This document shows, piece after piece, positions 1-9,398 of a DNA stretch of 61,920 bases. Numbering within the stretch: the stretch's first letter is position 1; each line of letters starts with the position of its first letter. The stretch lies in the NCBI GenBank assembly GCA_902596065.1, contig CACJSL010000004.1, positions 1 to 61,920 of the forward strand, read 5' to 3'. The notes under the pieces were generated by a model that was given only the letters and a program-made list of their open reading frames with translations, had not been told where the DNA came from and searched no databases. The translations under genes and the position numbers were made by a program. Source of the DNA: an uncultured Alphaproteobacteria bacterium. GTDB taxonomy: Bacteria > Pseudomonadota > Alphaproteobacteria > HIMB59 > GCA-002718135.

Positions 1-1620
1 CAACCCCCCAGCTAGGTGTGCTGTAGAGCTACTAATTGTTATAAATAAATCTAGATTTACTAGTAAGGCTGCCAAATTTTCAAAGTCATTAAATAAATCA
101 ATATTAGGATAATTCATAATATTCAATTTTTCTTTTTTGTTTAATTTTTCTATTTCTTTTTCATAATTTCCATATTGTAAGTTTATAAAAGATATTTCAG
201 GCATTTTCAGAATTGGTAAAAAAGAATTTAAATTAATTGATTTTTCTTCCCCAAAAAATTTTCTTTTACTTAGCCAGGAAAAACCAATTTTTATTTTTTT
301 ACATTTTTTATCTAAAACTTCTTTTATATTTTTGATATTAGCTGAATCAGCTCTTAGAAATGCTTCTTGAGGAAAGCTAGTTTTGGTATTTCTAAATTTT
401 GAAGGCAAACTTCCTGCAAAAATTGCTTTATTATAATTTTTTAACTGATCTTTAGATGAAGATATTTTTTTATAAGGAATAAAATTATCAGACTTAAATG
501 ATCTTTTAAAAAGAGAAATTAATCTTTCATCTGTTTCAATAATGGTTTTGGGATATGTGTTTAATAAATCATTATAAATTGAGCTGAACAAAATTTCATC
601 ACCAATACCCTGTTCTTTTATTAAAATAACTTTATCATTTTTTGAAATATCTTGAAATGAGCCGAGTTTTTCTTTTATGTTATCCATATAGCTCCCCGGT
701 ATAATAAATTTATCTTTATTTATTCCTTCGGAAAGCATTTTCCATGCTTTTTGATATTCTTGTTTATATATTAGGAATGATGAATAATTTTTCTTAAAAT
801 TATTATTGTTAGGATCTTCTTTTTCAACATACTGAAAATATTTTTCTGCTTCATTAAAGTTTTCATTAAAAAAATATCCAATAGCTAAGTTTAAATTAAC
901 TGAATTACTTTTTGTTTTTTCTTTAACACTTTCTAAAAATTTTATTCCTTCATTATATTTACCTGTTTCTATTAATAGTGCGCCCATATTAATGATGCCT
1001 TCAATAAAATTAGGAAAAATTGCTAGAGTTTTTTGGAGATACTCAATTGCGATTTTTGGTTCATCTAACTGTCTGAAACAAGTACTTAAGTTATTTAAAA
1101 TAGGGTAATAGTTAGGACTTATTTCAATTCCTTTTAAAAATACTTCTTTTGCTTTTTGTAACTCATTGCTTTTTAGATAAATAAGTCCTTGAATATTTAA
1201 ACCTAAGTGATCATTGGGATTTAATTTTATAAAATTATTAATTATTTTTTTTGCATCATTAATCTTGTTTTGATGAAAATATACATTTGCTTTTTCTCTT
1301 AATGCAGGATGAAAAACTGGATTTATTTTTAATACTTCCTCTAAAAGAGGTAGGCATTTGTCATACTGTTTTTTTTGAAAAAAAATTAAACTTAAGTTAA
1401 ATCGTGATTGCCAATGAAGTTTGTTTTTTATTAATACTTGCTTGTATATAGTTATTGCTTCGTCTATCTCTTCTAAAACTTCACACATGTAGCCTAGATT
1501 ATATAATGCGATAATATCTTTAGGATTTTTCTTCGTAAATTTTTTTAGTTTATTAAATGCAATTAGTTTATCAGAATTTTGAAATTCATTTAAAATGCTG
1601 TTTAAAGAAATATTAGACAT
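1..1620 (-). CDS. TPR-repeat protein with C-terminal glycosyltransferase-like domain (C-terminus cut by window edge)
   Basis: I translated this open frame by hand; it is absent from the ORF track because it runs off the left edge. It opens with ATG at 1620-1618 (MSNISLNSIL) and stays open for 540 codons. The first ~340 residues are repeated ~34-residue helical units of TPR type (e.g. LNIQGLIYLKSNELQKAKE). The rest has KEQGIGDEILFSSIY and, at the very edge, SSSTAHLAGG. The same signatures occur in the complete gene at 25385-26854, so the missing end is probably under 100 residues. Such TPR fusions resemble GT9/heptosyltransferase-like or O-GlcNAc-transferase-like folds. Substrate unknown; a role in surface glycan or protein glycosylation is inference. 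A terminator hairpin lies directly against the start codon. Confidence 0.85.
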   Translation of the reverse strand, partial: MSNISLNSILNEFQNSDKLIAFNKLKKFTKKNPKDIIALYNLGYMCEVLEEIDEAITIYKQVLIKNKLHWQSRFNLSLIFFQKKQYDKCLPLLEEVLKINPVFHPALREKANVYFHQNKINDAKKIINNFIKLNPNDHLGLNIQGLIYLKSNELQKAKEVFLKGIEISPNYYPILNNLSTCFRQLDEPKIAIEYLQKTLAIFPNFIEGIINMGALLIETGKYNEGIKFLESVKEKTKSNSVNLNLAIGYFFNENFNEAEKYFQYVEKEDPNNNNFKKNYSSFLIYKQEYQKAWKMLSEGINKDKFIIPGSYMDNIKEKLGSFQDISKNDKVILIKEQGIGDEILFSSIYNDLLNTYPKTIIETDERLISLFKRSFKSDNFIPYKKISSSKDQLKNYNKAIFAGSLPSKFRNTKTSFPQEAFLRADSANIKNIKEVLDKKCKKIKIGFSWLSKRKFFGEEKSINLNSFLPILKMPEISFINLQYGNYEKEIEKLNKKEKLNIMNYPNIDLFNDFENLAALLVNLDLFITISSSTAHLAGGL

Positions 1621-1652
1621 AAAAAAACCTGACTATTATATAGTCAGGTTTT
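1621..1652 (-). terminator. Rho-independent terminator after the BAX-inhibitor-like gene
   Basis: A perfect 11-bp inverted repeat (AACCTGACTAT and ATAGTCAGGTT, 3-nt loop) is extended by A:T pairs on both flanks. Read on the minus strand it is followed by seven T residues. It lies 20 nt past the stop of the 1672-2421 gene. The T-run ends exactly at the ATG of the downstream TPR gene, so terminator and start region coincide. Confidence 0.8.
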
Positions 1653-1671
1653 ATTGTGTAATGAAGAAATT

Positions 1672-2421
1672 TTATCTTCTTTGCCCAAAAAGTTGCAATA
1701 AAAGTATAAATAAGTTGATGAAATCAAGATATAATCTTAGAGCTCCCATTAAAGCTTTTTTAGAACCAACTGAATCTGAATCTCCTGCATAATACATATT
1801 TTTAATAGTTTGAGTGTCATATGCTGTTAAACCAACAAATACCAAAACTCCTATTATAGAAATTACAAAAGCCATAGGGCCAGATTGAATAAAAATATTA
1901 ACAATACTTGCCAAGATAATTCCAATTAAGCCCATAAATAAAAAGCCACCAAGTTTTGTTAAATCTCTTTTAGTTGTATAGCCATAAAGACTCATTGCTG
2001 CAAAAGTTCCTGCAGTAATAAAAAATACTCTTGCTATAGATGTGCCAGTAAACTGCACAAAAACAGAAGCTAGAGATAATCCCATAATTGATGCAAACAA
2101 CCAGAATGTAATTTGAGCACTTGAAACAGACATTTTATTAATTCTAGCACTTAAATAAAAAACAAAACCCAGAGGGGCAAGCATGATAATCCACGATAAA
2201 CCAGAATTAAAAAGCGCTTGTCCAAGTGATGTCAAAATAACTCCGTTTGGTGTAAATGCTGCTACTGATGCTTTACCAAAAAAATAAGCGATAAAACCAG
2301 TAAGTACTAAGCCAGTTGTCATATAGTTATAAACTTTCAGCATATATGCTCTTAAGCCTTCATCAATACCAGCTTGATCAGCTGTTTTTGAATAAGTTCT
2401 TTGATTAAAGTCTAAAGCCAT
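1672..2421 (-). CDS. BAX inhibitor-1/YccA-family membrane protein
   Basis: Integral inner-membrane protein of 249 residues with about seven hydrophobic segments, beginning near YMTTGLVLTGFIAYFFGK. The N-terminal DEGLRAYMLKVYNYM and C-terminal LYLDFINLFILLLQLFG are typical of alphaproteobacterial Bax inhibitor-1-like proteins (UPF0005, related to YbhL/YccA). Homologues act as cation/Ca2+ leak channels or modulate the FtsH membrane protease; which role applies here cannot be told. The length is normal for the family. It is monocistronic, with its own terminator. Confidence 0.9.
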   Translation of the reverse strand: MALDFNQRTYSKTADQAGIDEGLRAYMLKVYNYMTTGLVLTGFIAYFFGKASVAAFTPNGVILTSLGQALFNSGLSWIIMLAPLGFVFYLSARINKMSVSSAQITFWLFASIMGLSLASVFVQFTGTSIARVFFITAGTFAAMSLYGYTTKRDLTKLGGFLFMGLIGIILASIVNIFIQSGPMAFVISIIGVLVFVGLTAYDTQTIKNMYYAGDSDSVGSKKALMGALRLYLDFINLFILLLQLFGQRR

Positions 2422-2504
2422 AAATTCTCCTTTTAATTATTACTAATATCGCTATAAATTTGTTAAATTCAAGATATTTAGGAAAAAATTAATATAAATT
2501 TATT

Positions 2505-3557
2505 ATGAGGTATAGAAAATTAGGAAATACAAATACTGACGTAAGCGTCATTTGTCTTGGAACCATGACTTTTGGAGAGCAAAACTCTGAAAAAGATGGT
2601 TTTGAGCAAATGGACTACGCAATTGATAGAGGAGTTAACTTTATTGATACAGCTGAAATGTATGCTGTTCCAACAAGAGCTGAAACATATGGTAAAACTG
2701 AAGAGATAGTTGGAAATTGGATTAAATCTAAAAAAAATAGAGATAAAGTTATTTTAGCGACAAAAATAGCCTCTAAATCAAATGGACTTTCTTGGGTAAG
2801 AGAAGGTGGAAAAAAATTAAGTTTTAATAAAAAAAATATAAATGCCGCTATAGATGCTAGTCTAAAAAGATTAAAGACTGATTATGTTGATTTATATCAA
2901 CTTCATTGGCCAGAAAGAAATGTACCAAAGTTTGGTGTTATGGATTTTGAATATGATCCAAATGATAATGAATGGACCGCAATTGAAGAAGTTTTAGAAA
3001 ATTTAAACCAATTAATAGATCAAGGCAAAGTAAGATATATAGGAGTTTCTAATGAAACACCTTGGGGTTTAATGAAATTTATGCAGGTTGCTAAAGAAAA
3101 AAATTTACCTGTTATGGTTTCGATTCAAAATGTCTATAATTTAGTCAATCGAGTTTTTGATATAGCTAACTCAGAAGTTTCATTAAGAGAAAATTGTGGG
3201 CTATTAGCTTATTCGCCTTTAGCAGGGGGGCGTTTAAGTGGCAAATATTTAAATGATCAAAATCCAAAAAATTCAAGATACACACTTTTCGCATCTATTT
3301 TTGAAAGACATAGAACGCCAAGAGGAGAAGTTGCTATTTCAAAATATGTTAATTTAGCAAATAAATATAACATTGCCCCCTCCACATTTGCTAATGCTTT
3401 TGTTAATGACAGGCCTTTTGTAACTAGTAATATTATTGGGGCAACAACAATGGACCAGCTTAAAGAAAATATTGACAGTATAGACATTAAGTTCTCAGAT
3501 GAAATATTACGAGAAATTGAAGATATTCATCTTGCAGATCCTAATCCATGCGTGTGA
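2505..3557 (+). CDS. tas: Aldo/keto reductase, Tas-like
   Basis: Cytoplasmic NADP(H)-dependent oxidoreductase with a TIM-barrel aldo/keto reductase fold, 350 residues. Very similar in layout to E. coli Tas: GTMTFGEQNSE near the start, D48 and Y53 in FIDTAEMYAV, K87 in LATKIAS, the histidine in LYQLHWP, GKVRYIGVSNET, and ATTMDQLKENI near the end. These supply the Asp-Tyr-Lys-His catalytic tetrad. The physiological substrate is unknown; E. coli tas was found as a suppressor of tyrosine auxotrophy. Convergent with the next gene; the 26-base gap shows no clear terminator. Confidence 0.88.
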   Translation: MRYRKLGNTNTDVSVICLGTMTFGEQNSEKDGFEQMDYAIDRGVNFIDTAEMYAVPTRAETYGKTEEIVGNWIKSKKNRDKVILATKIASKSNGLSWVREGGKKLSFNKKNINAAIDASLKRLKTDYVDLYQLHWPERNVPKFGVMDFEYDPNDNEWTAIEEVLENLNQLIDQGKVRYIGVSNETPWGLMKFMQVAKEKNLPVMVSIQNVYNLVNRVFDIANSEVSLRENCGLLAYSPLAGGRLSGKYLNDQNPKNSRYTLFASIFERHRTPRGEVAISKYVNLANKYNIAPSTFANAFVNDRPFVTSNIIGATTMDQLKENIDSIDIKFSDEILREIEDIHLADPNPCV

Positions 3558-3583
3558 TATTTTAAATATTATTATTTTAGGAA

Positions 3584-4447
3584 TTAAATTTTAATTTTAT
3601 TCAATAATTTTTCAACATCTCTAATATAGGTCCGATCCCAAAGATGAACATTTAAAAGACAATAATATAATTGATAAATTGGCTCATATTCAAAATACTC
3701 TCTTTCAATAGGTATAATATTAGAATAAACTTTTATAAATTCTTCATTAACAAAATTAAACCAAGTTAAATAAGCTATTTCTAATTCATTATGTCCAAAA
3801 AAAATTCCTGGATCTATTAGCCCTACTAATTTACCATTGTTGTATAAAATATTACCCGCCCATAAATCTCCATGTAATAATCTAGGAATAGGATTGTTTG
3901 GTATCAAATTATGAATATTTTTTAATAATTTTTCAATTCTCTGGTTTATGTGACTTGCCATCGGGTTATCATTATTAATTAACTCAAAAATAGAATTTAA
4001 TCTTTTGTCTCTAAAAAAAATATCCCAATTATCTGTGAATTCATTTTTTTGTTTTAAAGCTCCAATTTGCGAATCAAATTTAAAACCATATTTTTCGTGT
4101 GTATTTTGATGAATTTTTAATATTTCTTCTGCTAAGATAATTTGATAATTTTTATCTTTAATATTATTATTTTCAATGTAATCGATAATAAGAAGCTCAT
4201 TTGAATTGAATTTTATCTTAGGTACAAGCGATGTTATATTTGCTAAATAAGATAATGAATTCTTTTCGCTAATAATAGAATTAAATTCCTCTTTTTTATT
4301 TTGATAATATTTTACTACAAAAGCCTCATTATTTTTTAACAATATTTTTTCACATATCATATTGAATGAATTAGAAAGTATTTTTCTAGTTTTTATTTTT
4401 TTATCTGATACGTAATTGGCTATTTGATTTTCTACTATTTTATTCAC
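3584..4447 (-). CDS. Fructosamine kinase / aminoglycoside phosphotransferase-family protein
   Basis: 287-residue kinase-like fold. RLLHGDLWAGNILY carries the catalytic-loop Asp and Asn, and LIDPGIFFGHNELEIAYL matches the metal-binding DPA..GxxExDLA region of the fructosamine-3-kinase family (YniA type). Family members phosphorylate the sugar moiety of glycated amines or proteins so the adduct is released, a protein deglycation role; the substrate here is inferred from family only. It is codirectional with the asparaginase gene 30 nt upstream and may share its transcript. Confidence 0.82.
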   Translation of the reverse strand: MNKIVENQIANYVSDKKIKTRKILSNSFNMICEKILLKNNEAFVVKYYQNKKEEFNSIISEKNSLSYLANITSLVPKIKFNSNELLIIDYIENNNIKDKNYQIILAEEILKIHQNTHEKYGFKFDSQIGALKQKNEFTDNWDIFFRDKRLNSIFELINNDNPMASHINQRIEKLLKNIHNLIPNNPIPRLLHGDLWAGNILYNNGKLVGLIDPGIFFGHNELEIAYLTWFNFVNEEFIKVYSNIIPIEREYFEYEPIYQLYYCLLNVHLWDRTYIRDVEKLLNKIKI

Positions 4448-4477
4448 GATTAAAATTTTATAAAATTATAATAATTA

Positions 4478-5473
4478 TTATGAAATTTTTGTATATATTT
4501 TTCCAGTATTTATTCTTGCATGATTAAATATTTTTTCATTAGTCCATTTAGAAAGTCCTCTTAGTTCTTTTTTATTTAATAAATTTAATTTCTTGAAAAT
4601 ACTATTTGCTACTGAAGGTAATGCTCTTTCATTTCCATCCTCAACCTTAATAATTCCTCCAACCTTTTTTTCTTTATGAGCGAATAACAATACTCCTTCA
4701 GCACCTCCCTTCGCAAAAATTTTTCCCCCAGTAATTTTAATTAGTTGACAAGGGTATATGTTTTTGCTTCCTGTAAGTTGAGGATATCTTTCAATAGCTT
4801 TTAAAAGAATTTTAACCTCTTTATTATATTTATTTTTTTCATCATAACTTTTAATTATATTGATCATTGCAATAGCAAGGTTTTCCATAGGAAAAGCATA
4901 TTGTGGTGCACTGCAACCATCTATGCCCTTTTGAATTTTTTTAACCTTACATTCTGTAAAGTCTTCTAAGCATTTTCTTATTTTTTTTTGGTATGGATGA
5001 TTAATATTTAAATAATCTACAATATTTAAGTTGTTAGCTTTACAACCTGAAATCATCCCCAAATGTTTTCCAGCACAATTATTATGTAATTGATTTGGTT
5101 TGATACCACTTAATAATATTTTGTTAGAAGATTTTAAATTTATAGGATTGTGGACTCCACATTTTAATTGATGTATTTTTATTTTTGTTTTTTCTAACCA
5201 TTTTTTTAATACATTTATATGTTCCTGCTCTCCACAATGAGACGAACAACAAATTGCTATCTGTTTTTGTGTTAAATTATATTTATTTTTTGCTTGAGAC
5301 TGAATAAAAGGAATAGCTTGTAATATTTTAATCGCTGATCTTGGATAAACTAAGTCTTTATTATTTTTAGTCGAAAAAACTGTTTTGTAATTATAGTTTT
5401 TTATAACACACTTTGATTTGTGAGTACTCTCAATAAGATTTCCCCTAGTTATGTGGGTCTGTATTTGTGTCAT
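4478..5473 (-). CDS. Asparaginase II-family protein (L-asparaginase)
   Basis: 331 residues of the thermolabile L-asparaginase / asparaginase II family (PF06089 type), distinct from the AnsA/AnsB type. Signature stretches seen are ICCSSHCGEQEHI, LKCGVHNP, HNNCAGKHLGMI, GIDGCSAPQYAFP and a C-terminal AKGGAEGVLLF. Expected reaction: L-asparagine to aspartate plus ammonia in the cytoplasm. No signal peptide is visible. It leads a likely two-gene unit with the kinase-like gene and is divergent from the ialB-argG unit. Confidence 0.88.
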   Translation of the reverse strand: MTQIQTHITRGNLIESTHKSKCVIKNYNYKTVFSTKNNKDLVYPRSAIKILQAIPFIQSQAKNKYNLTQKQIAICCSSHCGEQEHINVLKKWLEKTKIKIHQLKCGVHNPINLKSSNKILLSGIKPNQLHNNCAGKHLGMISGCKANNLNIVDYLNINHPYQKKIRKCLEDFTECKVKKIQKGIDGCSAPQYAFPMENLAIAMINIIKSYDEKNKYNKEVKILLKAIERYPQLTGSKNIYPCQLIKITGGKIFAKGGAEGVLLFAHKEKKVGGIIKVEDGNERALPSVANSIFKKLNLLNKKELRGLSKWTNEKIFNHARINTGKIYTKIS

Positions 5474-5612
5474 AACCTATAATGTCATAAAATACAGTAC
5501 AAGTCTCTTTGAATTTTTTTTAGCATTTTAAATTTTTTAGCAAAATAATCAAATTTACAATAATATTAAATATCCATAAAATGTTAAAACTACCTTCCAA
5601 CCTTTAATTTTT

Positions 5613-5621
5613 TGGTATAAT
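5613..5621 (+). promoter_or_regulatory. Extended -10 promoter for the ialB-like/argG unit
   Basis: TGGTATAAT is a perfect extended -10 (TGnTATAAT) 24 nt before the ATG of the ialB-like gene, so transcription would start near 5628. No good -35 hexamer lies 17 nt upstream, which is usual for extended -10 promoters. Chance matches are common in A+T-rich DNA, but this one is intergenic, correctly oriented and complete. Confidence 0.5.
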
Positions 5622-5644
5622 AGAAACTTACAGTAATTAGTATT

Positions 5645-6118
5645 ATGAATAAAATATTAAGTTTATTTTTTGGAATTTCTTTTTTTATCCTTTCATTTTC
5701 ACCCTCAGTTTTTGGTGAGATTATCAAAGGCCAATGGGAATTTGTAAAAGAGCCAGAATACTGCTTTATTCAAAGTGCTCCAATTGAAACAAAAATTCCA
5801 GAAGGTAAAACTAGAGGACAACATTATATCCTGGTATATAGAATGCATAAAAGCCCTGATATAATAGTTCAAATAACTGCAGGATTTAATTACAAAGATT
5901 CGGGTGCAGTCGAGGTTAAAATTGATTCTAGTAACTATGATTTTTATACAGACGGGGATACTGCTTGGGCTAAAGAAGATAAAAAAGTCATATATGCAAT
6001 GAAAAAGGGATTACAATTAGAGACAACTGGAATTTCAAGTAAGGGAACTAAGGTTATTGATATTTATACTTTGAAAGGATTTACCTCAGCAGTTAACAAA
6101 CTTACCAAAGATTGTTAA
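5645..6118 (+). CDS. IalB-family (invasion-associated locus B) secreted protein
   Basis: 157 residues with an N-terminal signal peptide (hydrophobic run IFFILSFSP region, cleavage likely after SVFG). The mature part follows the IalB pattern: [48 protein letters not shown]-like [18 protein letters not shown] and a closing [16 protein letters not shown], with the two conserved cysteines. IalB-type proteins are periplasmic and widespread in free-living alphaproteobacteria, so the name does not imply virulence; function is unknown. One base separates it from argG, consistent with one transcript. Confidence 0.82.
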   Translation: MNKILSLFFGISFFILSFSPSVFGEIIKGQWEFVKEPEYCFIQSAPIETKIPEGKTRGQHYILVYRMHKSPDIIVQITAGFNYKDSGAVEVKIDSSNYDFYTDGDTAWAKEDKKVIYAMKKGLQLETTGISSKGTKVIDIYTLKGFTSAVNKLTKDC

Positions 6119-6119
6119 C

Positions 6120-7307
6120 GTGGTAAAAAAAATAGTACTAGCATATTCAGGTGGGTTAGACACAAGTGTTATATTAAAATGGTTACAACTAAAATATAAT
6201 TGTCCTGTAGCAACATTTACAGCTGATTTAGGGCAAGGAGATGAGCTTGAGCCAATAAAGGAAAAAGCAGAATCACTTGGGGTAAAAGAAATATTCATAG
6301 AAAATCTTCAAGAAGAATTTGTAAAAAACTATGTCTTCCCAATGTTCAGAGCAAATACCTTATATGAAGGATCATATTTATTAGGAACGGCTATAGCAAG
6401 ACCCCTAATAGCAAAAAGACAAATTGAAATAGCAAAGGAAATAGGAGCAGATTCAGTAGCTCATGGTGCAACCGGCAAAGGAAATGATCAAGTACGTTTT
6501 GAGTTAGGTTACTATGCAAACGACTCTTCAATAATTGTTATAGCTCCTTGGAGAGAGTGGGATTTAAGTTCTAGAAAAGAATTAGTTAATTTTGCTCAAA
6601 AATATCAAATACCAATTCCTAAAGATAAAAAAGGTGAACCTCCTTTTAGTACAGATGCTAATCTGTTACATACTTCTTCAGAAGGTAAAGTTTTGGAAGA
6701 TCCATGGTTGGAGGCGCCTGAATATGTATATAATCGTACAACCTCTCTATTAGATGCACCTGATAAGCCTGAAGAAATAAATATTATTTTTGAGAATGGA
6801 GACCCTATTGCTGTAAATAACAAAAAGATGAAAGCTCATGAAATTCTTACTTCCTTAAACAATATAGCTGGCAAACATGGAGTCGGACGAATTGATATTG
6901 TTGAAAATAGATTAGTAGGTATGAAATCCAGAGGTGTTTATGAAACTCCAGGAGGAACTATACTGCTTCATGCACATAGAGCAATTGAGAGCATAACTTT
7001 AGACAGAGGTGAGGCTCATTTAAAAGATGAAATTATGCCTAAATATGCAGAGATAATTTACAATGGCCTTTGGTTTTCTTCAGAGAGAGAATCAATGCAA
7101 AAAATTATTGATAAAACTCAAGTAAATGTCTCTGGAGAAGTTTGTTTAAAAATTTATAAAGGAAACGTAATAGTATGTGGCCGTAAATCAAAAAATAGCT
7201 TATACGATACGTCTTTAGTATCTTTTGATGAAGAAGGTCAATTTAATCAAAAAGATGCCGAAGGTTTTATAAAAATTTTATCACTACGTTTAAAAAAAAG
7301 AAAATAA
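6120..7307 (+). CDS. argG: Argininosuccinate synthase
   Basis: Catalyses citrulline + aspartate + ATP to argininosuccinate in arginine biosynthesis (cytoplasm, normally a tetramer). 395 residues, the short bacterial form. The N-terminal [16 protein letters not shown] is the ATP-pyrophosphatase P-loop. Further family signatures are [40 protein letters not shown] and [19 protein letters not shown]. Start is GTG at 6120, directly after the ialB-like stop. Convergent with folD with no intervening base. Confidence 0.97.
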   Translation: MVKKIVLAYSGGLDTSVILKWLQLKYNCPVATFTADLGQGDELEPIKEKAESLGVKEIFIENLQEEFVKNYVFPMFRANTLYEGSYLLGTAIARPLIAKRQIEIAKEIGADSVAHGATGKGNDQVRFELGYYANDSSIIVIAPWREWDLSSRKELVNFAQKYQIPIPKDKKGEPPFSTDANLLHTSSEGKVLEDPWLEAPEYVYNRTTSLLDAPDKPEEINIIFENGDPIAVNNKKMKAHEILTSLNNIAGKHGVGRIDIVENRLVGMKSRGVYETPGGTILLHAHRAIESITLDRGEAHLKDEIMPKYAEIIYNGLWFSSERESMQKIIDKTQVNVSGEVCLKIYKGNVIVCGRKSKNSLYDTSLVSFDEEGQFNQKDAEGFIKILSLRLKKRK

Positions 7308-8189
7308 TTATCTTGAATTTTTGAATGCAATTGCTGTATTTCTTAATAAACAAGCAATTGTCATAGGACCCACACCTCCCGGCACAGGTGTAATTGCTGA
7401 GGCATTTTTTTCTGCTTCTTTAAAATCTACATCACCCACAAGTTTATTTTTTCTCTCACCACCAATTTCTACTTCTACGCGATTAATACCCACATCAATA
7501 ACAATTGCTCCTTTTTTTATCCATTCACCTTTTATCATTTTAGGTCTTCCAACTGCAGCAACGACTATATCAGCATTTTGACAAATACCAGGTAAGTCTT
7601 TTGTTTTAGAATGTGCAACAGTTACCGTACAAGATTCTTTAATTAATAATTGTGCCATAGGTTTTCCAACTATATTGGATCTTCCTACAACAACTGCATT
7701 TTTTCCTGCAAGTTCAATATTTAAACCTTTTAACATCAGAAGACATCCATAAGGAGTGCATGGGATAAGTAAATTTTCATCATTATGTGAGGCAATTGAA
7801 AGTTTACCAACATTTAGTGGATGAAAACCATCAGCATCTTTATCAGGATGAATGGAATCTAAAATTAATTGCTCATTCATGTGTTTAGGTAGCGGCAACT
7901 GTACCAAAATACCATTAACATTCTTTTGAGTATTTAATTTTTCAATTAAGTTTAGGAGCTCATCTTCAGATATAGATTCTTCAAGATGATGGTCTATTAC
8001 TTCAATTCCAACTTCTTGGGCACTTTTAGTTTTAGCCTTTACATACACACTACTAGCTGCAACGTTTCCTACTTGAACAACTGCAAGTCCTGGAACAGCA
8101 TTATATTTTTTCTTTAAATCTTTAATTTCTTTATTTAAATCTTCCCTTAATTTTTTAGAAATTTCTTTTCCATCTATTATTATAGTCAT
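7308..8189 (-). CDS. folD: Bifunctional methylenetetrahydrofolate dehydrogenase / methenyltetrahydrofolate cyclohydrolase
   Basis: Interconverts 5,10-methylene-, 5,10-methenyl- and 10-formyl-THF using NADP. Signatures: YVKAKTKSAQEVGI with the catalytic Lys, GILVQLPLPKHMNE, DKDADGFHPLNVGKL, VVGRSNIVGKPMA and ITPVPGGVGPMTIACLL. The track start at 8204 adds MAEVL; I prefer ATG at 8189 (MTIIIDGKEISKKL), which fits the family N-terminus and gives a TAATG stop/start overlap with yggT, implying translational coupling. Length from this start is 293 residues, normal for FolD. Confidence 0.96.
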   Translation of the reverse strand: MTIIIDGKEISKKLREDLNKEIKDLKKKYNAVPGLAVVQVGNVAASSVYVKAKTKSAQEVGIEVIDHHLEESISEDELLNLIEKLNTQKNVNGILVQLPLPKHMNEQLILDSIHPDKDADGFHPLNVGKLSIASHNDENLLIPCTPYGCLLMLKGLNIELAGKNAVVVGRSNIVGKPMAQLLIKESCTVTVAHSKTKDLPGICQNADIVVAAVGRPKMIKGEWIKKGAIVIDVGINRVEVEIGGERKNKLVGDVDFKEAEKNASAITPVPGGVGPMTIACLLRNTAIAFKNSR

Positions 8190-8473
8190 TAATACCTCGG
8201 CCAATATTCAATTAATAAACTTTTAATAAACCATAACAGTAAGTAAACAATTACTGGTGAAATATCTATAGCACCTAAATTTGGTAAATATTGTCTTACA
8301 AGTCTTAAGCTAGGTTCACATAGTCGAAAAAGCGCATTCATCATACTAAATATAAATCGATTGGAAGTATTGATAATATTAAAACTAATTAACCAAGTCA
8401 TTATAATATAAATTAATAAAATAAATTGGTACAAATTTATGATTTGAATAATAAGCCCTAATAATGAATTCAT
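8189..8473 (-). CDS. YggT-family membrane protein
   Basis: 94 residues with two hydrophobic spans (IINLYQFILLIYIIMTWL and the C-terminal ISPVIVYLLLWFIKSLLI) around the amphipathic RLCEPSLRLVRQYLP. This is the YggT pattern, where the loop typically reads EP.L.p.R...P..g.iDlSPi. YggT proteins have been tied to osmotic tolerance or cell-envelope/division processes, but the mechanism is unsettled. Coupled to folD by a TAATG overlap. Confidence 0.85.
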   Translation of the reverse strand: MNSLLGLIIQIINLYQFILLIYIIMTWLISFNIINTSNRFIFSMMNALFRLCEPSLRLVRQYLPNLGAIDISPVIVYLLLWFIKSLLIEYWPRY

Positions 8474-8518
8474 GTATTTTGCACTTCGTAAAAATTTTTT
8501 TTATACTATTAATTAAAT

Positions 8519-8546
8519 AAAAAAAGCGGCTTAAGCCGCTTTTTTT
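8519..8546 (-). terminator. Rho-independent terminator after the substrate-binding protein gene
   Basis: AGCGGC-TTAA-GCCGCT is a fully G/C-paired 6-bp stem with a 4-nt loop, flanked by seven A and seven T. It lies 17 nt beyond the stop of the 8564-9394 gene on the minus strand. Because it is symmetrical it could work in both directions, but only the minus-strand gene reads into it. It separates a probably highly expressed transporter gene from yggT-folD. Confidence 0.88.
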
Positions 8547-8563
8547 AAACAAAAACAATTAAA

Positions 8564-9394
8564 TTACATAGAAATATCTCTACCGAACCACTGTTTAGTG
8601 ATTTCTGCAGTAGTACCGTCGGCACTCATTTCAGCTATTGCTTTATTAAACATTTCTAAAATATCAGTGTCTTCTTTTCTAACAGCGCCACCAACACCAT
8701 CTCCAAAAACTCCTCCAGAGAATTTTGGTCCTGTTAAAACTACATCAACACCACCATCTGAGTCCATAAAATCAATAAGAGATCCAACATCAGCAAGTAT
8801 TGCATCGCATCGTCCTGCAGCTAAATCAAGATTATGATCATCAACTGCTTGGTAAAGTCTTACATCTACAGCTCCTGCCATATGTTTTTCTAAAAAGTTT
8901 TGATGAATTGTAGAAGATTGAACACAAACAGTCTTACCATTCATTGCAGCAATTAATTGACCTATAGCTGCCTGTTCTTTTCCACCTGCATTATTTAAAT
9001 TTACTTTTTCTGATCCAACTGACAAATTTGCTAATCCACTACCTTTTAAGACAGCAAAACTTGCAGGGTCGGTCATATATCCATTAGTAAAGTTTACTTT
9101 TTCTTTTCTTTCTTCAGTAATTGACATACCAGCAATGATGATGTCATACTTACCATTAAGTAAAGCAGGGATAATACCATCCCAATCTTGAGTTACCCAT
9201 TCACAGTCAGCACTCATTCTTTTGCACAGCTCATTACCAAAATCAATTTCAGCACCTTCAAGCTCGCCAGCAGAATTTAAATTATTCCAAGGTGGGTATG
9301 CACCTTCAGTTCCTATTCTTATTGTCTTAGCACTTGCAACTGTAGTTAAGCATAAAGCACTAAGAGCTATTAAAGATAATATAAATTTTTTCAC
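8564..9394 (-). CDS. Polar amino-acid ABC transporter substrate-binding protein (family 3)
   Basis: 276 residues. The signal peptide MKKFILSLIALSALCLTTVASA is followed by a periplasmic binding domain of the lysine/arginine/ornithine/histidine family: IRIGTEGAYPPWNNLN, LEGAEIDFGNELCKR, WVTQDWDGIIPALLNGKYD, IIAGMSITEERKEKVNFT. Late DAILADVGSLIDFM and AEITKQWFG also fit. Start is GTG with a perfect AGGAGG four bases upstream, the strongest ribosome-binding site noticed in the window. No permease or ATPase gene is adjacent, so in this window it is an orphan binding protein. High expression is inferred from RBS and terminator strength. Confidence 0.9.
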   Translation of the reverse strand: MKKFILSLIALSALCLTTVASAKTIRIGTEGAYPPWNNLNSAGELEGAEIDFGNELCKRMSADCEWVTQDWDGIIPALLNGKYDIIIAGMSITEERKEKVNFTNGYMTDPASFAVLKGSGLANLSVGSEKVNLNNAGGKEQAAIGQLIAAMNGKTVCVQSSTIHQNFLEKHMAGAVDVRLYQAVDDHNLDLAAGRCDAILADVGSLIDFMDSDGGVDVVLTGPKFSGGVFGDGVGGAVRKEDTDILEMFNKAIAEMSADGTTAEITKQWFGRDISM

Positions 9395-9398
9395 AATT

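Noticed and set aside
5645-6118. Virulence factor reading of the IalB-family protein
   Set aside because: The family is general in free-living alphaproteobacteria; the name reflects its discovery in Bartonella, not function here.
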